Positions 35,551-47,392 of a DNA stretch of 64,000 nucleotides are shown here, in pieces. Made by a program: the position numbers and the translations under genes. Positions within the stretch are counted from its first letter, which is position 1, and each line of letters starts with the position of its first letter. A model generated the notes under the pieces. That model was not told the DNA's origin and ran no database searches. It worked only from the letters and a program-made list of their open reading frames with translations. The stretch is from Ampullaceana balthica (lineage: Eukaryota > Mollusca > Gastropoda > Lymnaeidae): NCBI GenBank assembly GCA_944989445.1, contig CALYLW010000126.1:248001-312000 (forward strand), written 5' to 3'.

Positions 35551-35940
35551 CAACAACTGAACAAATGGTTTGCTGAGTCTCAGGTATATTAACGCCCCCC
35601 CCCCAAACATCTGATGGGATTCTATAAATCACCACAGCCCTAGACGTTACCCAACCTTACTAATCAAAGAAAGTCTTTTTTGCTTCGAATTCTCACAGCG
35701 TCTTACTGTTTCATATGGCGAGGTGTTGGGGGTGGGAGGGGGGGGGCGTGAGGCCGTGTTTACTTCTACCTTCTCAGATGATCTTATTGATACCCTTCCC
35801 TTCCTCCATACAACCTTGATAAATCTCAGACTCACCCGTTTCCATTCCTCTACTCTAGAGACCAAACTCATTGTATCCCTTCATTTGTGGACCGTTCCTG
35901 TTGTGAGCCCCACATCCCCGTAATTATCATCCATAGTTAC
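35551..35940. other. Intron 3' of exon x3, no gene seen
   Basis: C-run and G-run simple sequence at 35593-35605 and 35725-35750; otherwise single-copy. Confidence 0.6.
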
Positions 35941-36114
35941 CTTCTGCATGTCTCGCTCCCTTTGACGTTCCCATTTTTCTTTCTCCTTCTCTTCTCGCGA
36001 TCGTTTGCTCTTCTGCCTGTCATCTTTCCTGCTCTTGCTCATTTTTCTTTCCATTTCTGGACTCGTGTCCCTGGCGGAGGCCGGACTACTTTTGTACTTC
36101 AGTCGTTCCCATTC
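35941..36114 (-). CDS. Exon x3: basic, highly charged helix
   Basis: Acceptor acgtcactcaag and donor CAGAAG|gtaact bound 174 nt, phase 0 at both ends. It encodes EWERLKYKSSPASARDTSPE, then KMSKSRKDDRQKSKRSREEK, then KEKWERQRERDMQK. It continues directly from RKMQ in x2. Ser-Pro and Thr-Ser-Pro sites could be phosphorylated (inference). The second half is the start of the charged helix completed by x4. Confidence 0.88.
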
Positions 36115-36839
36115 CTTGAGTGACGTGAAGGAAAGTTAAAAGACAAGAGTAACTGCCTAGGAGAATAGTTTTATGTGTCATTGTTTCATCCCACACATCC
36201 AAGGGATAGCTTTCACTTACGCAGAGTAGCATATACATACCCATACAAGTCTATTCATGGCATACATAGTCTATACATGCACTGAGTAGCTCAATCTTAC
36301 ACGGAGTGACCAATTTATACACATAGCAGCCTAGACATTCTATACATACATTCACGCATATCAATTCAAATGAAATAATCTTACGAAACTCGAATGAAAC
36401 TGTAATACTCCCATAAATTGTGGGAGCATAAGTGACAATGTGTAAATGTAATTGTTATGATAACTTTTAAATGACGTGTTTTGTCCTGTAACATGTGTTT
36501 GAGATAATGCTTACAGTGGCTTAGACATAATTTTTGTTATTAATTACCAATAAGGGGCGTATTTAGGAGAGGGGATCTTGTGTTTTGGACAATACACATT
36601 GTGCTGACAGAGTAAAACGTTGACTTTGGAAGAACAAAACTTGTTTCAATATTGTGCTGGAAATGAAACAAAAATCTTCTCTAGTCATCTGAAAAAAAAA
36701 CAACCGTAGGGATTTATTGAAGTATAATATTAAGAGGCACATCCCCATATTTCAGCCGTCAGCTCTTTATGGAGGAGTAAAATGAAGGGATTTCTCAAAG
36801 GGCAACTAGATCATGCTCCATTTTGAACACATAATCGTA
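36115..36839. other. Intron, no gene seen
   Basis: Single-copy sequence, loose tatacata-type simple repeats at 36225-36370. Confidence 0.6.
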
Positions 36840-37042
36840 CACATACAACACACCTGACAGCCTCACATACAACACACATGACAGCCTCACATACAACACA
36901 CATGACAGCCTCACATACAACACACATGACAGCCTCACATACAACACACATGACATCCTCACATACAACACACATGGCAGCCTCACATACAACACACATG
37001 ACATCCTCACATACAACACACATGGCAGCCTCACATACAACA
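36840..37042. repeat. Minisatellite, 24-bp unit, eight copies
   Basis: Unit acatacaacacacatgacag then cctc. The last copies alternate gacatcctc with ggcagcctc, a 48-bp dimer. Confidence 0.95.
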
Positions 37043-37186
37043 AGCGCAAATGCTACATTACTTGAATGGCACTAGACAAACATAATCATACAACCATCTA
37101 CACTGAAGGGTCATTTAACACACATATTTATATGGCACACACACCGTACATGTATAACAAACACAATACACAGAGAGCATAGCACA

Positions 37187-37502
37187 CATGAGAGACAACA
37201 CAAGTGTCACAGATAAGAGACAACACAAGTGTCACAGATAAGAGACAACACATGTGTTACAGATAAAAGGCAACACAAGTTTCACAGATAAGAGACAACA
37301 CATGTGTCACAGATAAGAGACAACACATGTGTCACAGATAAGAGACAACACAAGTGTCACAGATAAGAGACAACACAAGTGTCATAGATAAGAGACAACA
37401 CAAGTGTCACAGATAAGAGACAACACAAGTGTCACAGATAAGAGACAACACAAGTGTCACAGATAAGAGACAACACAAGTGTCACAGATAAGAGACAACA
37501 CA
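37187..37502. repeat. Minisatellite, 25-bp unit, about 13 copies
   Basis: Unit gagacaacacaagtgtcaca then gataa, with catgtg and tttcac variants on the left side. Confidence 0.95.
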
Positions 37503-37936
37503 CATGTGTGGCGTGGCACACAGACCCAATGACTCAACACAACGCAAATGAAATCCCACCATCCAACAAGTTTACATCTTGAGATAAGATCTTTTCTTTT
37601 CAGCACTTTTGGCACGCGCTCTCCACTGCCAGCATGAACTTATTAATTCCATATCGTCTGCATTCACCATTTCTAATCTCCTGGTCTCTCAACAAGTCTG
37701 ATCGTAAGCCACTTCTACATCTCTGATATTTCCCCATAGTCACCTGCCCCTCTATTCTAGTCCGATGTTCTGATTTCAACAGTATGACAAGATTTATTAG
37801 ATAACAAAAAAATATATATATATATAAACCAAGGAAAAAATTGAAGGCACCCAGAATATATTGAAATATGCCGTCCATAAAAATAGATAAGGCGAGGTTA
37901 AGGTGACCTGAGCTAAAAATAGATAGAAATATCTAC
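37503..37936. other. Intron, no gene seen
   Basis: Single-copy; a short TA run at 37812-37825. A 92-codon minus frame here has no splice support. Confidence 0.6.
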
Positions 37937-38061
37937 CTGCATCTTTCTGGAGAAGCTCTCCGTCATGCGTCGCTGTATCTCCTCAACATTGATGGTCGGG
38001 GCCCCCAGTACTTCCATTGATGTGTTAGACTCCTCGGGTGTGTCGGATGTACTGTCGGGCA
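37937..38061 (-). CDS. Exon x2
   Basis: Acceptor tctatgcccag and donor AGATGCAG|gtagat bound 125 nt. The frame enters after two bases (G plus TG gives Val) and leaves in phase 0. It encodes PDSTSDTPEESNTSMEVLGA, then PTINVEEIQRRMTESFSRKM. An acidic Ser/Thr stretch leads into an amphipathic helix that continues in x3. Confidence 0.82.
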
Positions 38062-39209
38062 CTGGGCATAGATGGGATAACAGTTGTTACAGAGATTGTG
38101 GCTGCACATTGTAACACATTCACTACGTCAGTGTATACACTCAAACAACAACACTAGAGTACACATCAGCATAATAACCACACACTCGACAACAACAATT
38201 CCTAACCACATAGAATTCATGTACACTATCGGGAAATGATGGGGGAAAATGATTTATTCAACTGTTTTACATCATCAAATTATTATGTTTTCCAGCACGT
38301 TTTATAAACTTGTTTTCTTGTCTGCACAACTGTCTTTGTAAAATCTGGGAATTGAATTTTTATCCACTTCCTGTTATAAAATTTTGCTTTACATTTGTAC
38401 ACCCGCATGCGTACTGTGATGATATGTGTACACTTACTGGTGTACTTTGACAATATTTGTTATTGACAAAAAAGAATTGTTATTTTTTTAAAGGCCGGGA
38501 TCATTGGGGTTTAAACCGCTTCCTTTTCCGTTAAGTTCACAGTCGCATATCACTCTACCCGTGAGACAAAGTCTCATCCAATTTACTGTTGAAACTCATC
38601 ATTAGGCTTCCAGAAAGTCTTGATAGTTACAGACTTGCAAGTTCCTTTTACATACCAAACTTTAAAAAAAAAGGCGCCCCACATTTTATTAACACGATAA
38701 CACACCATTCCCAAACACTGCACTCCGGCTGGATGACGTATATGACTTACTGATTTTTAAAATAATTTAAAGCCGTGGTCTGTGCAAAATGAAATAATAA
38801 TAAAATAAAGATAACATACATATATGAATCATCCTTCATCTTATAAACATTTCATAATACATTGTCATTGGTAAGACCATATTAGAGTTAAAATATTATG
38901 CATACAATATTCATGTAATTTGTTAAAGATGATATGGGATTGCAGTGCTTGGACAGCTGCGAGGAAGTCTGCGAGATGTCTTTGAAGTTATATGACGGCG
39001 TCAAGGCAAATATACAAAGTATTTTCCAATGGAGCTTAAAATATTATCATCGCAAGAGCGTCTAACTAATGTCCAGTCACAAAGTCCTCTTTGGATGGTC
39101 TTGTTAGCTGGTCACGTCAGGTGGTCACGTGTAATGGTTTCAAAGCTAACAATACTTAAATTCGTTTGGAGTTTTAACTGTAGTAATATATGGAAAGCTG
39201 GATAGCGGC
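38062..39209. other. Intron, no gene seen
   Basis: AT-rich single-copy sequence; nothing recognisable. Confidence 0.6.
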
Positions 39210-39436
39210 TGGATAGCGAATTCAATAGTGCACTCGCCTCACAAGCTGAGGGGCGTGGGATCGAGCCCATGTTAAAGCCACAATGAAAATGTTTATGAAT
39301 GACTATCGCTAAAAAGTCCTCCGCTGACCTGGAGAGGAGATGGGCGCCGCCAAGGTCTACTAAGCCCCGAGAAAGTTCTAATGGAAACATTAGAAACCCC
39401 TACTACCACGAGGTTATGGGACACAATATATATATA
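39210..39436 (+). mobile_element. tRNA-like SINE, copy 2
   Basis: It matches copy 1 (2851-3072) along its length: ggatagcgaattcaatagtg, B-box-like gtgggatcgagccca, gagaggagatgggcgccgcc and taccacgaggttatggg. It ends in a TA microsatellite rather than AC. The first 13 bases are present twice at the left edge. Confidence 0.7.
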
Positions 39437-40314
39437 TGATGAAATATGAAATATGGCTTCGACTCACTCTCTGCTGTTGAGTTTAAAATAGAGCCTTCTG
39501 TTGCTGATAGTTTATGATATAAAAAGCATTTAGTTTAAGACCATTGAAAACCCTGCATCCTTGTATGTGTGGACCAATATAAAGAACTCTATCGCAGTTT
39601 CTTCAATGCACTGTTATGAGTTTAAGAGAAAGCGGAAGTGAATCTCAAGAAGGTTGTAATCTGACGTGGCCACATCTGACCGTAGCAGACGACATCACGT
39701 TGTGCGCAAGGCTTTATTCGGCCTCGTCCAAGATTGATCGCACCAAGCCTAATGGTGGACCTCGGCGGTTGTCACCCCTTGATTACGATTCTGTCAACGA
39801 CCCTCACAAAGATGCTCCCATCCGCCCGGTGATAAGCGGTTCTCAGAATGATGTTGCAACACACCCGGTGATAAGCAGTGCCCAAAAAGGAACATTGGCA
39901 ATAGGACAATGTCAAATACTCGCCATGTATTTTTTTGGGGTAGAACCTGCGTTTGTACTTTGAAGCGGAGGAAAAGATCAGATACAGACGTAATAACATA
40001 AATCACAGGTATTAGCTGCACGAGTTGACACAACGTGCAAACACACGATTTCCTTAATAATATGAAATAAAAAATATTTGCAACTTTTTAAAAACATAAC
40101 AACCATCCTTGTATAATGTTTCGTTTGATGACCTGTCAAATATTTTATGATGGATTTCCGAGGATTTGGTTTGTATAAACAAGTTACAAATGTTTACATC
40201 AACAGTTTCAGGGATTTCTATTGGGCTAGTGGCGTAGCTAAGGCGAGCCATCTGGGCAGGACCCCCCCCCCATTTATTTCTTACTCAAAAGTATTGAGTT
40301 TTTCTTAAGTACCC
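39437..40314. other. Intron, no supported gene
   Basis: A 115-codon plus-strand frame at 39616-39963 contains a local repeat (cccggtgataagc, twice) but shows no domain, splice site or codon signal I can defend. Confidence 0.5.
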
Positions 40315-40910
40315 TTTAATCACAAAACACTTTAATCAAAACACAACCTATAATCGGAAGACACACTATAATCACAAGACACATTATAATCACAAGACAC
40401 ACTATAATCACAAGACACACTATAATCACAAGACAAACTATAATCACAAGACACACTATAATCACAAGACACACTATAATCACAAGACACACTATAATCA
40501 CAAGAAAACTATAATCACAAGACACACTATAATCACAAGACAAACTATAATCACAAGACACATTATAATCACAAGACACACTATAATCACAAGACACACT
40601 ATAATCACAAGACAAACTATAATCACAAGACACACTATAATCACAAGACACACTATAATCACAAGACACACTATAATCACAAGAAAACTATAATCACAAG
40701 ACACACTATAATCACAAGACAAACTATAATCACAAGACAGACTATAATCACAAGACAAACTATAATCACAAGACACACTATAATCACAAGACACACTATA
40801 ATCACAAGACAAACTATAATCACAAGACAAACTTTTGTCACAAGACAAACTTAAATCGCAAAAAACCTTATGTCAAGACACATTTTAATCACAAGACACA
40901 CTAATAAAAG
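40315..40910. repeat. Minisatellite, 18-bp unit, about 32 copies
   Basis: Unit cacaagacacactataat. A 180-bp block is duplicated (the aagaaaactataa junction recurs at about 40502 and 40681). Minus-strand Cys/Asp/Tyr/Ser frames are artefacts. Confidence 0.95.
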
Positions 40911-41514
40911 TACCTTTAAATTTTAAGACGCCTGTAATCTTAAGATACCCTTTAATCTTTCGTAATGTAGTCCAGACCATATGCAATTACCGTTTGTCCA
41001 TTTGATAGAGAAAAGAACGTTCCGGAATGTACAAAAATAAGTACAAACTAGAGCATAAGACGCGATACACTACACTCACGTTTTCTAATTAAATCTGAAT
41101 TTAAAGAAACGAACGTATTGGCTTGTTAGTAATAGGCTCATTAAGATAATTGATTACAGAAATACTTTGTGGTTCGTTAAAAACTTATTTAATTTAATGT
41201 TTGTTTATTTTAGTGATAAAATGAACGGTGCATCTGGGCTTGTTTTCGTTTAAATTTAAAGACAAGTCGGAATGTCTTGTTTACCTAGAAAGTCTCAGCC
41301 CAATATTATTTATATCTCGTTTCATTCAATTTTATAGCTTCTACTTTTTCCTTTAAAATTATTATTAACTTCAAATTTCCACCTTTTTTTCCCTTCCTCC
41401 ATGATGTATTGAATCACTGTGAAAGACGCATAATTTCACAACATAGATTCGGTTTAAATAACATGAACACATATTTCATTTATTAGTAAAAGGTTACAGC
41501 AGCTATATTCCTAC
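40911..41514. other. Intron, no gene seen
   Basis: AT-rich single-copy sequence. Confidence 0.6.
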
Positions 41515-41613
41515 CTTTGCCTCTAAGGTCTCGCAGGTCGATGGTTCTCACGTTAAAATCTTGAGATGTACTTGACACCTCTAAACTGCCAATATCACTC
41601 TCATCCATTGAGG
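41515..41613 (-). CDS. Exon x1: first recognised exon
   Basis: Acceptor gactttgttacag and donor GGCAAAG|gtagga bound 99 nt. The frame enters after two bases, so at least one exon lies further upstream. It leaves with one base that completes Val in x2. It encodes SMDESDIGSLEVSSTSQDFN then VRTIDLRDLRGK, acidic and serine-rich. It is short, so support rests on the splice sites and phase. Confidence 0.65.
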
Positions 41614-41689
41614 CTGTAACAAAGTCAAGATAGTGGAATGAGAAAAGTTCAAGCAACGTCGTATGTATGAAGGAAAATGAAAGAGACAC

Positions 41690-42592
41690 AGTAGTAGAAC
41701 ACGAAGTATATTAGCAGAGACACATTAGTAGAACACGAAGTATATTAGCAGAGACACAGTAGTAGAGCACGAAGTATATTAGCAGAGACACAGTAGTAGA
41801 ACACGAAGTATATTAGCAGAGACACAGTAGTAGAGCACGAAGTATATTAGCAGAGACACAGTAGTAGAACACGAAGTATATTAGCAGAGACACAGTAGTA
41901 GAACACGAAGTATATTAGCAGAGACACAGTAGTAGAACACGAAGTATATTAGCAGAGACACAGTAGTAGAACACGAAGTATATTAGCAGAGACACAGTAG
42001 TAGAACACGAAGTATATTAGCAGAGACACAGTAGTAGAACACGAAGTATATTAGCAGAGACACAATAGTAGCTCACCAAGTATATTAGCAGAGACACAGT
42101 AGTAGAACACGAAGTATATTAGCAGAGACACAGTAGTAGAACACGAAGTATATTAGCAGAGACACAGTAGTAGAACAAGAAGTATATTAGCAGAGACACA
42201 ATAGTAGCTCACCAAGTATATTAGCAGAGACACAGTAGTAGAACACGAAGTATATTAGCAGAGACACAGTAGTAGAACACGAAGTATATTAGCAGAGACA
42301 CAGTAGTAGAACACGAAGTATATTAGCAGAGACACAATAGTAGCTCACCAAGTATATTAGCAGAGACACAGTAGTAGAACAAGAAGTATATTAGCAGAGA
42401 CACAATAGTAGCTCACCAAGTATATTAGCAGAGACACAGTAGTAGAACAAAAAGTATATTAGCAGAGACACAGTAGTAAAACACCAAGTATATTAGCAGA
42501 GACACAGTAGTAGAACACGAAGTATATTAGCACAGACACAGTAGTAGAACACCAGGTATATTAGCAGAGACACAGTAGTAGAACACGAAGTA
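41690..42592. repeat. Minisatellite, 34-bp unit, about 27 copies
   Basis: Unit agtatattagcagagacaca then gtagtagaacacga. A variant unit with aatagtagctcacca recurs several times, always in the same neighbourhood pattern. It begins 77 bp upstream of exon x1. Confidence 0.95.
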
Positions 42593-42995
42593 TTTAAGAA
42601 GTGCTACAACCTTAAACACTGGTTATTGTAAGAGTGGTAATCCCGAAAAAGTAAAGTATAATATCAATTTAGCACTTATAAACACATGGTATTTTAGAAA
42701 TGATACAGTCGTGAAGACAATGCAAATTCGTGGATATCTTTCTAAAGATGAATTTGTTGTGTTACAGTCGGGCCCCAAGCACCAGGCAAATCTTTGTTAG
42801 CAAATAACTCTTTAGAAACATCAGAAGTAACATCAGAAATAATGGATAACAAATGATAGTACGAGGTCCGGCCATGTAGAGAAAGAATTGGAGCGAGTGT
42901 GGAAGAAAATACAAGAACGTAATGCATAAATGTCAGTAGGAGATTAAAATAAAGGAGCCAAAGAAAAGTACATTTCGGATATTAATTTGAAAGAA
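42593..42995. other. No supported gene
   Basis: A 61-codon minus frame (42742-42927) is open but has no splice or domain support. Confidence 0.5.
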
Positions 42996-43287
42996 TCAAT
43001 ATACATAATTCCCGTTGTCTGTATGGTTGTAATGCAATGTAATGCTGTTAGGTGGCGCTGCGATATGGATGTAATGCTGTTAGGTGGCGCTGCGATCGAT
43101 TTTGTTTTATAGTGCTGCACCAAAAATAACACTTTTCGAACGTTCAGCATAAAATTGTTTAATATGATAATAGATGAATACCAAATAAAAATAAATAAAA
43201 TAAACGAAAGTTCTGTATTACGTTATTTTTAAATCTGACGTGTATTTATTTTGAAAACTTCCTTCGTTTTTGACGGGTGATACGCTA
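42996..43287 (+). mobile_element. Short Helitron-like element, copy E, both ends present
   Basis: 292 bp, starting TCAATATACATAATTCCCGT after an A and ending tgacgggtgatacgCTAG followed by T. It is the best-defined copy of the family. A 33-bp segment (gtaatgctgttaggtggcgc) is duplicated inside. Confidence 0.65.
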
Positions 43288-43580
43288 GTTTATAAATATA
43301 AAATCCCAAGTCACTCACTCACACTGTCTCCGAAACGCCGAGGGACATAGTACAACAGTCCATAGCAGTTAAAAAAAGAAAGGTGTCATTTTGGTTTCGA
43401 GATTAACAGAGCGTGTGGTGTTTCTCGCCGTAAAATATTATATGACGTCAATTACCCAAACAATTATAAAATACTTTGTGTACATTTCAAGAAGTTTAAT
43501 ATTTCGTATTTATCAAACAAGGATAAGTTACTTGGGCTTTTGAAAAAAGTGTTCACCGTAGACGCCCTACAACCCCTAGT
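43288..43580 (+). mobile_element. Short Helitron-like element, copy F
   Basis: It follows copy E directly, beginning ...atcccaagtcactcac as copy B does after copy A. It carries aaatactttgtgtacatttc and ends near accccTAGT at 43572-43580. Confidence 0.45.
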
Positions 43581-43718
43581 AAGCGATAGATTTAATTAAA
43601 TGCTGTCATTGTCAAGTGTGAATCACGGGATTGAGAGGAGAGAAAAAGATCACGTGACGGATGCAGTTAGGAGGTTCGAGAGAGGAAGATGGCTGAATGT
43701 ATTAGTATGTGTCTCCAC

Positions 43719-44636
43719 TAGGGCTGTCAATATTGTTGAAAAATGCTGCCCGGGTACCCGTCCAAATTTCGAACGGGTACCCGGGTTACCCGATCGAAAT
43801 ATCACATAATTTTCCACGTCATGACAGCTATACAATGCTACCTAGCCACCTTCCATGCACCTCATTTCATACAGTAGCCAAACGGCCGACGTCTTAGGGG
43901 CCGTACATAAATGACGTCAAGCGATTTTGGCCGATTTTTACCCCCCTCCCCCCCCCCGTCACAGGTTGTCACAAAAAGTTAGAGCCCCCTCCAATATGAC
44001 GTCACAAAGCTTTGCGGGCCCCCCCCCCATAAAAGCCGTACTTCCTTTTTGAAAATGAGCATGTTTCAAATAAGTTAATTGCCATTTAAGTTTGTATTTA
44101 ATGTGAAGTTGAACTCTTAAAATCGGTAAACGCTTAAATTCATTTAAAACGTCATTAAATAAATTGTAAGCAATCAAACATTTCATTGGAACTTTTATTT
44201 AAAGTTGAGCATTTTGATGTGACGTCACATTTTTTCTTAAACACATCCCTCCCCCTCGTCACAAATGTGTGACCCCCTCCTCCCCTAGGTGCATAACGTC
44301 ATTTATGAACGGGCCCTTATCCATCTTACACTGTTAGTAACTAATTTATTGACTTGAAAATCTTACAAATTTTGGTGTATTATTAAAATCCCGTTGACAG
44401 ATAGTTCTACTTAGACGTATTTCACCGCATATATTTGAAACAAAAAATTTCATTTCATACATGTAAATTGTTTCGCGAGCCGTAAATTAAACACAAAAAA
44501 AAGCCGCATGCCAGCCGAAGTTTGGTTAATATAGACATTGAAGCCACATTTTCACGGGTACCCGGGCGGAATTTTACTACCCGGGTAATCTCACGGCAAC
44601 GGGTACCCGGGTCCCGGGTACCCATTGACAGGCCTA
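43719..44636. mobile_element. hAT MITE with perfect 8-bp target duplication
   Basis: The ends are TAGGGCTGTCAAT and CCATTGACAGGCCTA (inverted). GTCTCCAC flanks both sides (43711-43718 and 44637-44644). CCCGGGTACCCG-type palindromes fill both subterminal parts. It has no transposase frame. A second MITE lies inside it at 43896-44317. Confidence 0.85.
43896..44317. mobile_element. Nested MITE, GGCCGT/TGACGTCA family, copy 2
   Basis: The left end ggggccgtacataaatgacg and right end cgtcatttatgaacgggccc are inverted repeats. It shares most of its interior with copy 1 at 23989-24243. TTA flanks both ends and may be the target duplication. It was inserted into the hAT MITE after that element arrived. 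Confidence 0.75.
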
Positions 44637-44644
44637 GTCTCCAC

Positions 44645-45169
44645 CATGTGAAACTTGAAATTTATTCTTGTATATAATGATTTGTGTAAGCATCGGATAT
44701 TTCATTATTAAAGTTCATTTTATAAACATTAAGTGTTTCAAGGAATCATTATACGAGAGATGTTGTTATTTGATAACGCCTACATACACACAAGTAAACA
44801 GATGTGTGACAGTCATCAAAGTAAAAAAAAAGAAGAAAGACCAAAAAAAAAGAAATCGAAATTAGGCAGATAAACATTTCACAAATGAAAAAATTGTCTG
44901 GCATTGTACCAGAATAGTTGACCCGGCATTGTTATTGACGGAAGTGGGTTCTCCAAAACTGAAAGGTATGCTGGTCAAACGATTAATGGAAATGAACTTA
45001 TCATTGACACAATTTCAACTAAAATTAAAATATTAAACATTCGCACATAAAAAGTCTCTGAATTATTATTTGAAAATACAACATTCAAAGATGTTTTGTT
45101 TCTACTCTCACAATTAATTAAAGTTAAGAAGTTTAGCTGAGATCTGCAGACCTTCGTGATCTCGGCAGA
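44645..45169. other. No gene seen
   Basis: AT-rich, single-copy, short A-rich runs at 44822-44855. Confidence 0.6.
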
Positions 45170-45650
45170 TTGTTAGGGGTGTACAGAGACGTGACGTTAG
45201 GGGTGTACAGAGACGTGATGTTAGGGTGTACAGAGACGTGACGTTAGGGGTGTACAGAGACGTGATGTTAGGGGTGTACAAAGACGTGATGTTAGGGGTG
45301 TACAGAGACGTGACGTTAGGGGTGTACAGAGACGTGATGTTAGGGGTGTACAGAGACGTGACGTTAGGGGTGTACAGAGACGTGATGTTAGGGGTGTACA
45401 GAGACGTGACGTTAGGGGTGTACAGAGACGTGACGTTAGGGGTGTACAGAGACGTGACGTTAGGGGTGTACAGAGACGTGACGTTAGGGGTGTACAGAGA
45501 CATAACGTTAGGGGTGTACAGAGACGTGACGTTAGGGGTGTACAGAGACGTGACGTTAGGGGTGTACAGAGACATAACGTTAGGGGTGTACAGAGACGTG
45601 ACGTTAGGGGTGTACAGAGACGTGATGTTAGGGGTGTACAGAGACGTGAC
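45170..45650. repeat. Minisatellite, 24-bp unit, 20 copies
   Basis: Unit ttaggggtgtacagagacgt then gacg. Variants are gatg and cataacg. It is open on both strands. The TTAGGG word occurs once per unit and is not a telomere tract. Confidence 0.95.
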
Positions 45651-45924
45651 CTTGAATCTGAGAACAGAAGGTCGATAAAACGCTGCGATTGTTTACTTAT
45701 CCATCTCTCAGAACAGGTTGCGACCCAGGACAAGATAAGGGCCCCGGGCAGAGTTTGAGGACCCCTGGACGTTTAAGTCGATAATTGATCCCCTCAAGTG
45801 GCGTGATCAGATCGTGCCCAACGTGCCAACTGACCGCATGTAATGGATTCAGGCACAACGCCCAGGAGATGAATGGTCTAAAATTTGATACGTAGCAACT
45901 GAACTATAACGAAAGTTTGGATTA
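45651..45924. other. No gene seen
   Basis: Single-copy, somewhat GC-richer than its surroundings (45700-45870). No supported frame. Confidence 0.55.
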
Positions 45925-46480
45925 ATGTATCACTGAGGTCTAAATAATGACATACTACAGGTTGGAATAATGGTATCACTAAGGTCTAAATAATGACATA
46001 CTACAGGTTGGAATAATGGTATCACTAAGGTCTAAATAATGACATACTACAGGTTGGAATAATGGTATCACTAAGGTCTAAATAATGACACACTACAGGT
46101 TGGAATAATGGTATCACTAAGGTCTAAATAATGACATACTACAGGTTGGAATAATGGTATCACTAAGGTCTAAATAATGACATACTACAGGTTGGAATAA
46201 TGGTATCACTAAGGTCTAAATAATGACACACTACAGGTTGGAATAATGGTATCACTAAGGTCTAAATAATGACATACTACAGGTTGGAATAATGGTATCA
46301 CTAAGGTCTAAATAATGACATACTACAGGTTGGAATAATGGTATCACTAAGGTCTAAATAATGACATATTACAGGTTGGATTAATGTATCACTGAGGTCT
46401 AAATAATGACATACTACAGGTTGGAATAATGGTATCACTAAGGTCTAAATAATGTCATACTACAGGTTGGAATAATGGTA
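45925..46480. repeat. Minisatellite, 46-bp unit, 12 copies
   Basis: Unit ataatggtatcactaaggtc then taaataatgacatactacaggttgga. Nearly identical copies. Confidence 0.95.
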
Positions 46481-46689
46481 TCACATTCACTAAAGATAAT
46501 TGGAAAAAGCTGTTTAAACTAAAGTGAATATAAAATAATATAATAATAAACAATTAATACGCTATTAAAATTATTTTAATCTCTGTGGATTTGTGAGGAC
46601 ACTTAAATCTTTAACAAAATTTACACGAAGGAAAATTATTTGCTTGCATATTGTTAGTTAAGAGAAGAACTGTAAATCAAATGGAATCA

Positions 46690-47392
46690 GTAACTTGGTC
46701 CACTCAAATTATACACAAGTCATAGAGATCAGTAACTTGGTCCACACAAATTATACACAAGTCATAGAGATCAGTAACTTGGTCCACACAAATTATACAC
46801 AAGTCATAGAGATCAGTAACTTGGTCCACTCAAATTATACACAAGTCATAGAGATCAGTAACTTGGTCCACAAAAATTATACACAAGTCATAGAGATCAG
46901 TAACTTGGTCCACACAAATTATACACAAGTCATAGAGATCAGTAACTTGGTCCACAAAAATTATACACAAGTCATAGAGATCAGTAACTTGGTCCACACA
47001 AATTATACACAAGTCATAGAGATCAGTAACTTGGTCCACAAAAATTATACACAAGTCATAGAGATCAGTAACTTGGTCCACTCAAATTATACACAAGTCA
47101 TAGAGATCAGTAACTTGGTCCACACAAATTATACACAAGTCATAGAGATCAGTAACTTGGTCCACTCAAATTATACACAAGTCATAGAGATCAGTAACTT
47201 GGTCCACACAAATTATACACAAGTCATAGAGATCAGTAACTTGGTCCACGCAAATTATACACAAGTCATAGAGATCAGTAACTTGGTCCACACAAATTAT
47301 ACACAAGTCATAGAGATCAGTAACTTGGTCCACGCAAATTATACACAAGTCATAGAGATGAATAACTTGGTCCACACAAATTATACATGAGA
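46690..47392. repeat. Minisatellite, 42-bp unit, about 17 copies
   Basis: Unit atcagtaacttggtccacac then aaattatacacaagtcatagag. Variation is limited to one base (cacaca, cactca, cacaaa, cacgca). Open on both strands as 14-residue repeats; not coding. Confidence 0.95.

Noticed and set aside
39616..39963. 115-codon plus-strand gene
   Set aside because: It includes a local duplication, has no domain I recognise, no promoter or splice support, and lies in a long intron.
42742..42927. 61-codon minus-strand gene upstream of x1
   Set aside because: Open but short; no acceptor/donor pair in phase with x1.
45170..45650. Telomere-like TTAGGG repeats
   Set aside because: TTAGGG occurs once per 24-bp unit and never as a hexamer run.
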